The notes beneath the pieces are model-generated. The model saw only the letters and a program-made list of their open reading frames with translations. It was not told the origin of the DNA and did no database searches. From Dictyobacter vulcani (GTDB lineage: Bacteria; Chloroflexota; Ktedonobacteria; Ktedonobacterales; Ktedonobacteraceae), in NCBI RefSeq assembly GCF_008974265.1, contig NZ_BKZW01000001.1:4030001-4094000 (forward strand): DNA of 64,000 nucleotides, given 5' to 3'. Positions 8,899-18,824 of this stretch are shown here, in pieces; within the stretch, counting starts at the first letter, position 1, and each line of letters starts with the position of its first letter. The position numbers and the translations under genes are program-made.

Positions 8899-10461
8899 AT
8901 GATAGACCTAAAGCAGTCTTTAGATCGGTTGATAGCTGATCTAAGCAGTGAGGAAGATGTTGTTCAGGTTCAGACCAGGGGGGAGTATGGGGAGAAGGAA
9001 GATGAGCCAGACGCGGAGCCTTTAATAGCTACTCTCAATGTTGAGACTAGTTCTGTAAGACCTGCTTTGTTGCCACACGATTCCCAGCTATTACATGAGC
9101 TACTAACGACACTCAATCATCTTCAACCGCAGCAGCGTCTGGAGGCCATTCGGCGTCTGGGCGAATTGCGTGATCCGCATGCCATCGGACCGTTGCTGTC
9201 ATTATTTGAAGATGAACCTGCCGAGATCAGTCTGGTTGCTGCTAAAGCTCTGGCCACGATTGGAAGCGCAGCCTTGAAGCCGTTGCTGGCTGCCCTGGCT
9301 GATACCTCGTCATCTGATATGCGTTATTGCGCTATCGAAGCGCTGGGCGAGATGCGCGATAAACGTGCTGTTATTGCCTTGTTGCTCGCTACGCGTGATC
9401 CAGATAAATATATTCGCGCTCAGGCCGCTGAGGCGCTGGGAAAAATCGGTGATGTACGTGCGCTAAAAGCTTTGATTGCTTTATTGCATGATGAATATAC
9501 AGATGCACGCAGCCATGCGGCGGCGTCCCTTGGACTTCTCTGCGATTATCAGGCGGTCGTGCCATTGATCCTGGCCTTGAACGATCCAAAAGAGCGTGTA
9601 CGCGTGGAGGCCATTCATGCGCTTTCCTTACTCGGGGATCCTCGTGCAGTAGAGCCTCTGCTGGCTTTGCTGCCGGATTCGCAACCCTATGAGCGTATTG
9701 AGATCATTGAGACGCTGGGCTATTTAGCGGACGAGCGGGCGGTAGAGCCTCTCCTGTATCGCGCTTTTCACGATCGAGAGGAACGTGTCTGCCAGGAAGC
9801 TATCATGGCGCTGGGTCGGTTGGGAATTGAGCGTGCCATCCAGCCGCTCCTGAGTGCCCTACCTACTATCAGTGACAGTATTTTGCGCTCGTATATTATT
9901 AAGTCCCTGGGTCAGCTTGGCATGAAGCATGTTCAGCATATCTCGTGTCTGGTACTCTCGTTGTTGCCCTGGCTGTATGATCGCAGTCAGGACTTCTCAC
10001 ATTATGTGCGAGCAGCGACTGCGACAGTATTAGGCTGGTTGGGCGATGATCGCGCGGTAGAGCCCTTGCTGACACGCTTGCAGGATGATAATTTTTATGT
10101 GCGCGAACATGCTGCCAGAGCGCTGGCAGAACTTGGTGCTAGCCGTGCGATTATTCCGCTCATCCGTATCCTACCGGACAGGCATCCATCGGTACGTGCC
10201 GCGGTCGCCGAAGCGCTCGGTCGACTGAGAGATAGTCGCGCCACTGCGCCGCTCTTATCTGTATTGAAAGATGAAAGTAGTCTGGTACGTGCCAGGGCTG
10301 CCGAAGCGTTGGGATTTCTCAATGCTCGACAGGCCATTCCGTTGCTTAACAGCTTACTTCAGGACGAGGCTCTTGCCTGGCCTGATAACAACGACGGACA
10401 GCGCCAGCGCGTACAAGATATTACCAACCTGGCGATCCAACGTATTAGCATGCGCAATTAG
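8899..10461 (+). CDS. HEAT-repeat (PBS-lyase-type) protein
   Basis: About 520 aa from the ATG at 8899, which has an AAGGACC ribosome site; an in-frame ATG at 8848 is less well placed. After a ~60-residue acidic N-terminus the chain is a run of roughly twelve ~31-residue HEAT repeats of the PBS-lyase type (repeating AxxALGxxxDxRAVxPLLxxL). Such alpha-solenoids act as protein-binding scaffolds; no catalytic domain is seen. The gene is monocistronic, diverges from glyA and ends in a bidirectional terminator. Partner and function are unknown. Confidence 0.8.
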   Translation: MIDLKQSLDRLIADLSSEEDVVQVQTRGEYGEKEDEPDAEPLIATLNVETSSVRPALLPHDSQLLHELLTTLNHLQPQQRLEAIRRLGELRDPHAIGPLLSLFEDEPAEISLVAAKALATIGSAALKPLLAALADTSSSDMRYCAIEALGEMRDKRAVIALLLATRDPDKYIRAQAAEALGKIGDVRALKALIALLHDEYTDARSHAAASLGLLCDYQAVVPLILALNDPKERVRVEAIHALSLLGDPRAVEPLLALLPDSQPYERIEIIETLGYLADERAVEPLLYRAFHDREERVCQEAIMALGRLGIERAIQPLLSALPTISDSILRSYIIKSLGQLGMKHVQHISCLVLSLLPWLYDRSQDFSHYVRAATATVLGWLGDDRAVEPLLTRLQDDNFYVREHAARALAELGASRAIIPLIRILPDRHPSVRAAVAEALGRLRDSRATAPLLSVLKDESSLVRARAAEALGFLNARQAIPLLNSLLQDEALAWPDNNDGQRQRVQDITNLAIQRISMRN

Positions 10462-10479
10462 TTTATTTTGTAAGTAAAT

Positions 10480-10531
10480 AATATAGAAAAACAGGCCAGC
10501 GGAATCTTTCGCTGGCCTGTTTTTCTATATT
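10480..10531. terminator. bidirectional terminator between convergent genes
   Basis: A near-perfect 22-bp inverted repeat (aatatagaaaaacaggccagcg / cgctggcctgtttttctatatt) has a T run on either strand. It separates the HEAT-repeat gene from the converging permease gene. Confidence 0.9.
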
Positions 10532-10555
10532 ATTTGTAATCGCTAAAAGAAAACC

Positions 10556-12124
10556 TTAATGGGATTCTACATATTTAAGTGATCCAGCTTCTTTTGTGCT
10601 AGCAGCCTGCGCCGATAATTCTTGTTTTTGTTCGCGCTTGCCCCAGTAATAGAAGATGATAGTTAATAATACGACGATGCCCAATGCGGTTAGCTGGGTA
10701 GCTTCATAGGGGAAGCGCTCAACTTTGGCTTGTTTGATGACATCGTCAGTAGGGAAGAGCATAAAGAAGACCGCAATAGCGGCGTAGCCTGTCGTCAGGA
10801 TCGTGACGAGCCATGCTCCAAATTTTCCGCCCGGTACGCGATACGGACGTTTGACCTCTGGATATTTGTAGCGCAATATCAGGTAGGTCGGATAAATCAA
10901 CAGGTAAGACAGAGTATTGATAGAAACGGTGAAGCCGAGTACCAGCGTAAACAGTGATTGGACTGAACCATCTCCAAAGGAGGTGATCAGGACGGCGGAG
11001 ACCATAGCAATAGTGGCGATAATTCCACAGGCCAGAGTCGTTACGAGTGGTGTGCCATATTTGCTGCTAAAGCGTCCCAGTGCCTGTGGCGCTGCATGAT
11101 CCAGCGCGGTAATCGCATAGGTACGGTTTGCCCCACCCATCCAGGTGGCTCCGCTTGAGGCCATGGTGATAATGATGGCTGGCACCAGAATGACTTTTAA
11201 GGTGATGATCAGTGGTTGTGGCAAGACGACCAGGACGTTGCTGATGGCCTGCAAGAAGCCGCTGGAATTGGCGATCTGCTGTTTATTGAGCGCCAGCAGA
11301 ATAACCGCAATCGGAATGACATAGGCAACCACGGCCACGCTTCCGGCTCCAAGCAGCGAGCGTGGGACGTCGCGTTGTGGATTCTCCATCTCTTCTCCCG
11401 CACCGCTCTGAACCTCAAAGCCGGTCCATTTGAAGATCAGCAATGGCAGAATGCCACTGATAATCAGGCTCCAATCATTGGTCGGTAAGAAGTCTTTGAA
11501 CTGTAGATGATCGCCCGTTGCATGACTACCCAGTAGGAGCGCGAGTGCTAAAATCACAAATAATCCCAGCAGCACTAATTTCAGGATCGAGCCGACCGTG
11601 GCCAGCCATTTGCCGGTACGCATTGGTAGCAGTACACAGATGATGGTGCCCCAGATAAAGGCCAGTGCGATCAAGATCGTGATGATCGTATCACTGACTT
11701 TATTGCCACCGAAGAGCATATTGATGTCGCCAAACCAGAACAGCTTGATTGAGGTTACCACTGTCACAAACATGGTCCCACCAATCCAGAGTGGATTAGA
11801 GATCCAGTAGAACATTGAGGTCAGGGCCGCATAGAAGCGTCCGCAGGCCATTTTGCCCCATTCATAGACACCGCCTTCCTGTGGAAAGGTACTTCCCAGT
11901 TCCGCGGTCAGCAGTCCATAGGGTAGCAGGAACGTCACGGCCGAAAGGAGAATCCAGAATAGTGCCTGACCACCATACGATGAGACTGCTCCCAGCGTAT
12001 CAATGCCAAGAATGGCCGCAATGGTATAAAAGATCATATCTACAAAGCGAAAGTCACGTTTGATTTTCTTTTTTTCCTGGGTTAATAATGAAGGTATGAC
12101 TGAAGGGGATTGTTCATTAGACAC
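10556..12124 (-). CDS. APC-superfamily amino acid permease
   Basis: About 522 aa from a GTG at 12124 with AGGAG 7 nt upstream. A longer ORF to 12322 has a non-hydrophobic, unlikely N-terminus. Around twelve hydrophobic helices follow a short cytoplasmic N-terminus. TM1 is broken by a glycine-containing unwound segment (TIAAILGIDTLGAVSSYG), and TM3-TM6 contain FPQEGGVYEWGK and FKWTGFEVQSGAGEEMENP, as in the glutamate/GABA-antiporter-like part of the APC family. It probably imports or exchanges an amino acid across the cytoplasmic membrane. Substrate is not predictable. Monocistronic. Confidence 0.85.
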   Translation of the reverse strand: MSNEQSPSVIPSLLTQEKKKIKRDFRFVDMIFYTIAAILGIDTLGAVSSYGGQALFWILLSAVTFLLPYGLLTAELGSTFPQEGGVYEWGKMACGRFYAALTSMFYWISNPLWIGGTMFVTVVTSIKLFWFGDINMLFGGNKVSDTIITILIALAFIWGTIICVLLPMRTGKWLATVGSILKLVLLGLFVILALALLLGSHATGDHLQFKDFLPTNDWSLIISGILPLLIFKWTGFEVQSGAGEEMENPQRDVPRSLLGAGSVAVVAYVIPIAVILLALNKQQIANSSGFLQAISNVLVVLPQPLIITLKVILVPAIIITMASSGATWMGGANRTYAITALDHAAPQALGRFSSKYGTPLVTTLACGIIATIAMVSAVLITSFGDGSVQSLFTLVLGFTVSINTLSYLLIYPTYLILRYKYPEVKRPYRVPGGKFGAWLVTILTTGYAAIAVFFMLFPTDDVIKQAKVERFPYEATQLTALGIVVLLTIIFYYWGKREQKQELSAQAASTKEAGSLKYVESH

Positions 12125-12370
12125 TGCAAGCTCCTGATTTTTTTCCAGATAGTGATAATATATAAAAAATCGCACGCACCGTAGCGTTTGCAGTTGGAAA
12201 AATAGTGACAGATCGTTGAAGTATTGCCTTTCCCATCCACATCTGCACTTCAATGTGCCACGATCCCAGAATACCTGAATGTAAGATATTGTTGAGGAAA
12301 TTATTTGTAAAAAGTATAGCATAGCTTGAAACTATGTGTCAAAATCCCTGCTATTACTAGTCTATAATAG

Positions 12371-12505
12371 CTAGTACTTTGTCAAACTTCGTTTGATAAG
12401 TTGTGCGCCCGCTACGCGGGCGGGAGAGGGGAGGGAAGCCAGGGCACAGCCCTGGAACCCGGTTAAGGGATTGCATCCCCTGCACCCCTGCCTTTCTCAT
12501 CAGCA
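12371..12505. repeat. CTAG-ended interspersed repeat, copy 1 (truncated)
   Basis: Begins CTAGTACTTTGTCAAAC, followed by cgcccgctacgcgggcggga, a gccagggcacagccctggaa hairpin and gcatcccctgc...cctttct. Both blocks recur inverted at 58357-58621: the left end matches the end of copy 3 and the right part matches copy 2. The right terminus is not recognisable, so this copy is a mosaic or truncated. There is no coding capacity. It lies between argD and the permease gene. Confidence 0.65.
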
Positions 12506-12524
12506 CATACAATTGGTTATGAAG

Positions 12525-12563
12525 AAGAGCGTGCAACGTACTGAAAACGTTGCACGCTCTTTT
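12525..12563 (-). terminator. terminator after argD
   Basis: The hairpin agagcgtgcaacgt / acgttgcacgctct lies just beyond the argD stop. T-rich sequence flanks both sides, so it may work in both directions. Confidence 0.75.
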
Positions 12564-12574
12564 AGTTGTTGTGT

Positions 12575-13798
12575 TCAGGCTTGAGCGGCTGGGAGTTCAG
12601 CTACTTCAGCCAGGGTTGTATTGAGTATATCGGCGGCCTCATCGATATCTGCTTTACTCAGGACCAGGGGTGGAATCATGCGCAGGGTTTGTGGATTGGT
12701 GCTATTGAGGAGCAGTCCATGGGCCATGGCATTCTGAACAATGACGGGTCCCAGGCCGTGTTTGACGTTGACTGCGCGCATCAGACCAATACCTCTAGGG
12801 CTGTCGATGAACGCATATTTCGTACACAGCTCTTCCAATTTCTCTTTCCAATATTCACCCATGCGGGTAGCATTGTCGAGCAGGTTGTGTTCGGTAATGG
12901 TTGTGATGGTGGCGGCACCCGCAGCGCAGGCGATCGGATTGCCACCAAAGGTGGTTCCATGATCACCCGGTACAAACAGGTCGGTGCGTGGACCAGTGAG
13001 CATCGCTCCAATCGGTATACCACCGGCCAGTCCTTTCGCCATGGTGACGATGTCCGGGCGTACATAGTGTTGCCAGCTAAAGAATTTGCCGGTGCGTCCT
13101 GAGCCAGCCTGAACCTCATCACAGATTAAGACCAGATTCTGTTCATCGCACCAGTCGCGTAGACCCTGCATGAATTCCTGACTGGCTGGCCAGATGCCAC
13201 CCTCGCCCTGCACCGCTTCCACCAGGATTGCCACAGTCTTCTCACTGGTGGCGTCTTTGACGGCCTGGAGATCATTGAACGGCACCTGTTTGAAGCCATC
13301 GGGAAGAGGAACCCAGGTTGCCTGATAGGCGGCCTGGCCTGTGGCGGCCGTGGTGGCCAGGGTCCGACCGTGGAAGCTGTTATCCATGCTGATGATCTCA
13401 TAAGCACCATTGCGGTGCAGGCGACCATACTTACGGGCCAGCTTGATCGCGCCTTCGTTCGCTTCCGCGCCGCTGTTAGAGAAGAATGAGCGCATACCAT
13501 CGCTCTGGATGCTGAGGAGTTCAGCCAGTTCAATCTGGCGGGTGTTGTAGTAAAGATTTGATACATGTACGAGCTGGGTTACCTGTTGCTGTACCGCCTC
13601 AACAATGGCGGGATGGCAATGACCCAGCACATTAACGGCGATGCCAGCGACAAAATCCAGGTAGCTTTTGCCTTCACTATCCCAGACGCGCGTTCCCTCA
13701 CCACGTACGAGCGTGATAGGATGGCGTTTAAACGTACCTTGATAATATTTTTGTTCAAGACTAACCCAGTCGCGTTGATTCAACTCTGTTGTTGTCAT
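12575..13798 (-). CDS. argD: acetylornithine aminotransferase (class III)
   Basis: 407 aa from the ATG at 13798 (GAGGAG just upstream), the normal ArgD length. It shows the class III pattern: DFVAGIAVNVLGHCHP near the N-terminus, SNSGAEANEGAIKLARK for phosphate binding, CDEVQAGSGRTG, and MAKGLAGGIPIGAM with the PLP lysine. ArgD transfers the amino group from N-acetylornithine to 2-oxoglutarate in arginine synthesis and often also serves succinyl-DAP in lysine synthesis. No other arg gene is adjacent. A related omega-aminotransferase cannot be fully excluded. Confidence 0.85.
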   Translation of the reverse strand: MTTTELNQRDWVSLEQKYYQGTFKRHPITLVRGEGTRVWDSEGKSYLDFVAGIAVNVLGHCHPAIVEAVQQQVTQLVHVSNLYYNTRQIELAELLSIQSDGMRSFFSNSGAEANEGAIKLARKYGRLHRNGAYEIISMDNSFHGRTLATTAATGQAAYQATWVPLPDGFKQVPFNDLQAVKDATSEKTVAILVEAVQGEGGIWPASQEFMQGLRDWCDEQNLVLICDEVQAGSGRTGKFFSWQHYVRPDIVTMAKGLAGGIPIGAMLTGPRTDLFVPGDHGTTFGGNPIACAAGAATITTITEHNLLDNATRMGEYWKEKLEELCTKYAFIDSPRGIGLMRAVNVKHGLGPVIVQNAMAHGLLLNSTNPQTLRMIPPLVLSKADIDEAADILNTTLAEVAELPAAQA

Positions 13799-14101
13799 AG
13801 ACCGCTCCTCTTCATCCAATAGTGCTTGCATGGTTTAACGGTGTTCTAGTAAAATAATGTGTTATTCAATCGTGTGTTGTGTGCTGCTTTGCACGGTAGA
13901 ACACCCGATTTCAATGACAAAAGCTCCAGGCTATAGCTTCGGCTCCCAGATCTATTTTGCCTGCGCAGGAACGAAGCCCCTGGAACTCTTCACTATTCCC
14001 ATTGTACTATGAGGAACCTGACTGGACAAGCCCTGACCTTTTCCAAATCATGCTCGCTGCGCAACTACCCAGAGAAGTAGCTGTGCAGCGATTATGATTG
14101 A
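13799..14101. other. spacer between ftsH and argD
   Basis: No coding potential. The minus strand carries a TAGTACAAT -10-like element (13999-14007) and two partly complementary blocks (gttccaggggcttcg, gctccaggctatagcttcgg) in what would be the argD 5' UTR. No known riboswitch class is recognised. Confidence 0.3.
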
Positions 14102-16111
14102 CTAAGGATGCGGGGTATTTGTCTCATTGCTATATGGTGGTTGTAATTGTGGTGGTAAAGGATATGGTGATCTGGGAAGAGATAAACTTTTCCTTTCGGT
14201 ATTGCCAGTGGGTGGCGTTCCCGCATATCCTGTCAGGATCGTTTGTACTTCTTCCTGCGCCTCATCACCTGGAGGTTGATTGAAGAGTGCTTCAAAAGTT
14301 GGACCTTCCAGGGTTTCCTCTTTGATCAAGCGTTCGCTGATCAAGATCAGGCGACTTTTGTTTTGCAACAAAATGTTATACGCCTTATCAAAGGCTTCCT
14401 GAATGATGCGATGGATCTCTTCATCTATCTCGCGGGCAGTCTGTTCGCTATAGTTGCGCTGTTCCCCAAAGTCTCGACCCAGGAAGACCAGTTCTTCTTT
14501 GTGTCCCAGGGCCATCGGACCAATGAGGCTGCTCATACCATACTCGGTCACCATTGAGCGTGCGATTTTAGTCACACGTTCAATATCATTGGAGGCACCC
14601 GTTGTGACTTCGCCAAAGGTAATCAACTCGGCGACATGTCCACCCAGGGCATAGGCCAGCATATCCTCAAATTGAGGTTTACTCCAGAGATAGCGATCTT
14701 CGGTAGGGAGAAGCATGGTAAAGCCACCGGCCTGTCCTCGTGCGACGATGGATACTTTGTGGACCGGATCTGTATTGCGCAACATACGAGCAACCAGGGC
14801 GTGTCCAACTTCGTGGTAGGCGGTGATGGATTTTTCGCGCTCACTGATGATGCGACTCTTACGAGCAGGACCAGCCACAACTCGGTCGATGGCTTCTTCC
14901 ATTTCGCTCATGCTGATCTTGCGCTTATTGCGACGGGCTGCCAGGATCGCTGCTTCGTTTAACAGATTGGCCACGTCCGCGCCGGAAAAACCAGGAGTCT
15001 GCTTGGCCAGCACGTCTAGCGAGACATCGGTATCCAGGGGCTTGCCTTTCGCGTGTACCTGCAGGATGGCGATCCGGCCGCGAATATCTGGCCGATCAAG
15101 TACGACCTGGCGATCGAAACGGCCAGGACGCAGTAAGGCAGGATCCAGCACATCTGGTCGATTGGTGGCGGCGATGACGATCACGTTGGTATTAGTATCG
15201 AAGCCATCCATTTCTACCAGGATCTGATTGAGGGTTTGTTCACGTTCATCGTGCGAACCGCCCAGTCCTGCTCCGCGTTGACGTCCGACGGCATCAATCT
15301 CATCCACAAAGACGATACATGGACTATTGCGCTTGGCCTGTTCAAAAAGATCGCGCACCCGACTGGCACCGACGCCAACAAACATCTCAACAAATTCAGA
15401 GCCACTGATACTGAAGAAAGGCACTCCGGCCTCGCCCGCGACTGCCCTTGAGATGAGCGTTTTTCCAGTTCCGGGAGGCCCCACCAGCAGTAATCCTTTA
15501 GGGATGCGTGCCCCGAGGGCAGCAAACTTCTCAGGATACTTCAAGAACTCAACAATCTCCTGGAGTTCTTGTTTGGCTTCTTCTACCCCGGCCACATCGG
15601 TAAAGGTTACCGATGGCTTGTTGCCCATAAAAATGCGTGCGCGGCTCTTCCCAAACGACATGGTTTGATTATTGCTTCCCTGAGACTGGCGGAATATTAC
15701 CAGCATAATGATAGCTAGAAAGATAAATGGGAGAAAGCTCGAAATCGTGCCTAACCAACCCCAGATCGGGCTGGGGTTTTCAAACTGGAGCTTGATGAGT
15801 TCAGGATTTGTGTAGTCGATGTTGTTCTCTTTTAACACCTGGGTGGCGTCAAAAGTACTATCAATGGTCGCTGCTTCCTGCTGAGAATTCGCCGTTTGTC
15901 CCCTGATCAGCGTGAACGTTCCGTTGCTAACGGTTACTGTGTCAAGCTGTTTTCTGGCAATATCAGTCTTGAGGTGGCTTAACACGGTGGATACTGATAC
16001 CGATTTCACATACGTTTGTGGGCGGAATATAAAGACGATGATCAGAACGGCGATTGGCAAGATCAGGAGCCAGAAAACGCTCGTTCTGAGCCATTTTCCA
16101 TTATTCGGCAT
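14102..16111 (-). CDS. ftsH: ATP-dependent zinc metalloprotease FtsH (paralogue 1)
   Basis: 669 aa. TM1 (about residues 11-28) and TM2 (about 122-143) flank the extracytoplasmic domain. The AAA module follows, with GPPGTGKT Walker A, IVFVDEIDAVG Walker B and the RPGRFDRQV second region of homology. The M41 protease domain carries HEVGH and ends in a Pro-rich tail. The hexameric membrane protease degrades misfolded and regulatory membrane proteins. The ATG is preceded by GAGAGGAG. It is complete, unlike the second copy at 59060, from which it differs in its extracytoplasmic domain and C-terminal tail. Confidence 0.96.
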   Translation of the reverse strand: MPNNGKWLRTSVFWLLILPIAVLIIVFIFRPQTYVKSVSVSTVLSHLKTDIARKQLDTVTVSNGTFTLIRGQTANSQQEAATIDSTFDATQVLKENNIDYTNPELIKLQFENPSPIWGWLGTISSFLPFIFLAIIMLVIFRQSQGSNNQTMSFGKSRARIFMGNKPSVTFTDVAGVEEAKQELQEIVEFLKYPEKFAALGARIPKGLLLVGPPGTGKTLISRAVAGEAGVPFFSISGSEFVEMFVGVGASRVRDLFEQAKRNSPCIVFVDEIDAVGRQRGAGLGGSHDEREQTLNQILVEMDGFDTNTNVIVIAATNRPDVLDPALLRPGRFDRQVVLDRPDIRGRIAILQVHAKGKPLDTDVSLDVLAKQTPGFSGADVANLLNEAAILAARRNKRKISMSEMEEAIDRVVAGPARKSRIISEREKSITAYHEVGHALVARMLRNTDPVHKVSIVARGQAGGFTMLLPTEDRYLWSKPQFEDMLAYALGGHVAELITFGEVTTGASNDIERVTKIARSMVTEYGMSSLIGPMALGHKEELVFLGRDFGEQRNYSEQTAREIDEEIHRIIQEAFDKAYNILLQNKSRLILISERLIKEETLEGPTFEALFNQPPGDEAQEEVQTILTGYAGTPPTGNTERKSLSLPRSPYPLPPQLQPPYSNETNTPHP

Positions 16112-16285
16112 GAGGGCTCCTCTCTAAGGTGAGTAGATACAAGTAATACCAGTGAGAGTTGCAATATGGGCATAGTGACTCCCGGGTATTGAATTTGTGA
16201 CTCTTGTGTGCTTTATTATAGCACATCCGGCTGTCAATCTCTTATAGAACACATGCAAAATTGTTGAATAGAACTTCTCTAGTCT

Positions 16286-17017
16286 TTACGCTGGACCAGT
16301 AGCTTTTGTTACAATTGGCCGTGCCAGTACCAGTCCCCATACTGCCTGTGCTCCTGCCGCGAAGAGAGGGGCCGCGCATGCCTCGAGGGTTGCGCCAGTG
16401 GTACTGACATCATCAATGATAAGAATTTTACGCTTGAACACGGTTTTAGTTGTAGAATCAGGAGCGCAATAAAATGCCCCGCGCAAGTTCTCGCGCCGTT
16501 CCAGGGCTGTCAAAGCTACCTGGGTTGAGGTGGTTTTCCCCCGGTATAAGAGCGTTGTCTCCAGTGGTATCTGTAATGTGGCGGCACACGATTGGGCCAG
16601 TAATGCAGCTTGATTGTAGCCACGCTGACGCAAGCGTTCTTGATGGAGTGGAACAGGAATAATCAGGTCCGCGTCCAGGTGATGGCGTTGATAGGCCTGC
16701 GCCTGTAGAACTCCTAATGGATCAGCCAGGCGTGTATTCCCATTGTATTTAAGGGCATGGATGCTTGAGCGTAATGGTTCCTGATAGCTGCTGATAGCTC
16801 GGAGTCCACTTAACTGTAGCGGATGATACAAGCAGCGCCGACAGGCTTGTCCTGCTAATTGGGGCAAACCACATAATCTGCATAATGGTGGTTGCAGCCA
16901 TGGAATAGCCAGTAGACACGTATCGCACAGCACACTCCCACTCCTGTGGCACTGAACACATAGTGGTGGAAAAAGTAGATCTAACGCAGCTCTGAGATAT
17001 TCCTGGATGATCCGCAT
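16286..17017 (-). CDS. comF: ComF family protein (phosphoribosyltransferase fold)
   Basis: 243 aa. The N-terminal zinc-finger region has four Cys pairs (CVQCHRSG, CDTC, CRLCGLP, CRRC). The PRTase-like domain follows, with the PVPLHQERLRQRGYNQA motif typical of ComF/GntX and the PRPP loop ILIIDDVSTTGATLEAC. ComF proteins take part in DNA uptake for natural transformation in Firmicutes. The precise role here is inferred, as no other com gene is adjacent. The next gene on the strand is ftsH. Confidence 0.88.
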   Translation of the reverse strand: MRIIQEYLRAALDLLFPPLCVQCHRSGSVLCDTCLLAIPWLQPPLCRLCGLPQLAGQACRRCLYHPLQLSGLRAISSYQEPLRSSIHALKYNGNTRLADPLGVLQAQAYQRHHLDADLIIPVPLHQERLRQRGYNQAALLAQSCAATLQIPLETTLLYRGKTTSTQVALTALERRENLRGAFYCAPDSTTKTVFKRKILIIDDVSTTGATLEACAAPLFAAGAQAVWGLVLARPIVTKATGPA

Positions 17018-17112
17018 TTTTCATCCCTCCCCTTCATTACAGAAATACCTTGTTTCCCTGAAAAAACGTCATGGAGGATCCGATAGCTGCGGAAGGTCCC
17101 ATCAGGATGGCA

Positions 17113-17155
17113 TAAAAAAGGCCTGCTTGTAAATAAAACAAGCAGGCCTTTTTTA
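17113..17155. terminator. terminator between greA and comF
   Basis: A 17-bp stem (aaaaaaggcctgcttgt / acaagcaggcctttttt) with A and T tracts can terminate on both strands. It marks the end of the birA-greA unit. Confidence 0.9.
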
Positions 17156-17194
17156 TAGTTCTCTTCATTGGTTGTTGCGACAGGAGAAGTTCGC

Positions 17195-17659
17195 TTACTC
17201 GATGCTTGTGATCGTGTATTCTTTGACGCCACCGGGGGTTGAAACGATCACCATATCGCCTGCTTTATGTCCGAGCAGGGCTTTTCCAACAGGGGATTCG
17301 TTAGAAATACGTCCGGAGCTGGGTTCGGCCTCAAAAGCACCGACCAATTGATAGCGGTATGAGCGGCCATTGCTTACTTCTAGATGGACAACGGAGCCGA
17401 GAGAAACAACATCTCCATGCACATCTGCAATTAATTGTGCACGAGCCAGCATTTCCTCTAGTTCAGAAATGCGACCTTCGAGACGAGCATACTGACTTTT
17501 TGCCTCTTCATACGCTGCATTATCGATGACATCACCAGATTCCTTGGCATCATGAAGATATTGGGCAATTTCAGCACGCTTCACGGTACGTAAAAACTCG
17601 AGCTGATTAGCTGCGCGAGCGATACCGTCATTGGTGAGGAATATTTCTTGTGACTCCAT
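17195..17659 (-). CDS. greA: transcription elongation factor GreA
   Basis: 154 aa, normal length. The N-terminal coiled coil (about residues 10-75) includes the AKESGDVIDNAAYEEAK tip region with its acidic residues. The C-terminal FKBP-like domain has SLGSVVHLEV and SPVGKALLGHKAGD. GreA rescues backtracked RNA polymerase by stimulating transcript cleavage. It lies 95 nt downstream of birA on the same strand and ends in a strong terminator, so the two are probably cotranscribed. Confidence 0.95.
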   Translation of the reverse strand: MESQEIFLTNDGIARAANQLEFLRTVKRAEIAQYLHDAKESGDVIDNAAYEEAKSQYARLEGRISELEEMLARAQLIADVHGDVVSLGSVVHLEVSNGRSYRYQLVGAFEAEPSSGRISNESPVGKALLGHKAGDMVIVSTPGGVKEYTITSIE

Positions 17660-17754
17660 GGTTGATTTCCTCTCGTTTGTGTGATGGAGGGGGTCCTCCG
17701 AATAGTTTGTTCATCTCTCCAGTGAGTTTGTACAAAACATCAAACGGAATAAGG

Positions 17755-18612
17755 TTATTCGATGTCTCCCCATGTGATAGTAATACATTCACCAGAATGA
17801 TCGCGGAGTAACAGCTCTCCCTGGTCATTCACATCCTCAGCAACACCGCTGAGTAGTTTCTTCCCCTGATGGACGTGTATGGTACGCCCAAGGGTTGAAA
17901 GTCGAGCACGCCATTGCTCTCGTATAAAGCGAGAGATAGACCCATGGCCATGGGTCTGCCGCGTTTCTTGCTGTAGGGCCAGATAGCGGGTCTCGATCTG
18001 GTACAGCAGGTGGGCAATGAACGCTTCGCGACTCACTACATGGCCACTCTCTTCTTCAAGTGTGGTGGCTGTAGTAACAAGCCCTTGATTGGTCTGTAGT
18101 GATGTCTGAGTGGTATCGAAACGTGAAATATGCCCATTAATATTGACACCGATGCCCAGGATAGCCACGAGGTGGCCAGCACGATCATGGCTGGTCTCGA
18201 TAAGTATGCCAGCGACTTTGCGATCCCTGATCAGGACATCGTTTGGCCATTTAATATTTGCCGTGACATTACATGTATCAGCGATAGCATCTACAACCGC
18301 CAGTGAAGCAATCATCACCAGCTGATACGGTGGAAATAATGGTCGGAGCACAGTAGATGACAATACATTCCAGCCTACTACATCAACCCAGCGTCGTCCC
18401 TGTCTGCCCTTACCGGCTGTCTGACTATCGGTAAGTACCACTACCCCTTCCTCTGACCCATTCTGGGCCAGCTGCATTGCCAGAGCATTTGTCGAATCAA
18501 CTACTGGTTCGTATATAAGGTGTTTGCCAGTACCAAGTATTTCAGTTTCCAGAAGATGCTGTATGCGCTCGACATCTAGCTTTCTGGATGGTGGAGTATC
18601 AATGTTGTCCAA
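17755..18612 (-). CDS. birA: biotin--[acetyl-CoA-carboxylase] ligase (group I, no HTH domain)
   Basis: 285 aa. The catalytic domain contains the biotinyl-5'-AMP loop GKGRQGRRWVD, the NIKWPNDVLI segment with the catalytic Lys region, and KVAGILIE. The C-terminal SH3-like domain follows (GRTIHVHQGKKLLSGVAEDV). The ~45-residue N-terminus is too short for the winged-helix repressor domain of E. coli BirA, so it should biotinylate carboxylases without acting as a repressor. It is upstream of greA. The promoter may be shared with, or separate from, the small unit at 18825-19099. Confidence 0.92.
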   Translation of the reverse strand: MDNIDTPPSRKLDVERIQHLLETEILGTGKHLIYEPVVDSTNALAMQLAQNGSEEGVVVLTDSQTAGKGRQGRRWVDVVGWNVLSSTVLRPLFPPYQLVMIASLAVVDAIADTCNVTANIKWPNDVLIRDRKVAGILIETSHDRAGHLVAILGIGVNINGHISRFDTTQTSLQTNQGLVTTATTLEEESGHVVSREAFIAHLLYQIETRYLALQQETRQTHGHGSISRFIREQWRARLSTLGRTIHVHQGKKLLSGVAEDVNDQGELLLRDHSGECITITWGDIE

Positions 18613-18824
18613 GCTCTACCACTTCTATCTATCAATGTAGCTTCTTCCCATTGAGCCTGGATCCAGGATCAGAAGGGAAACACGCGCCAGACAGTCTGTT
18701 CTTTTTTTGTTTTGCACCCACAATTTTATGTGTTATCTCTGTTGATGTGTACTCAAAACAGCTTCTGTGCAATAACAAATACGTATCAGCGTGCTTCTGC
18801 ATTGGATGAGTTGTGAGTATCTAC

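Noticed and set aside
12566..13102. 178-codon plus-strand frame across argD
   Set aside because: Antisense shadow of argD; the minus-strand frame has all class III aminotransferase motifs.
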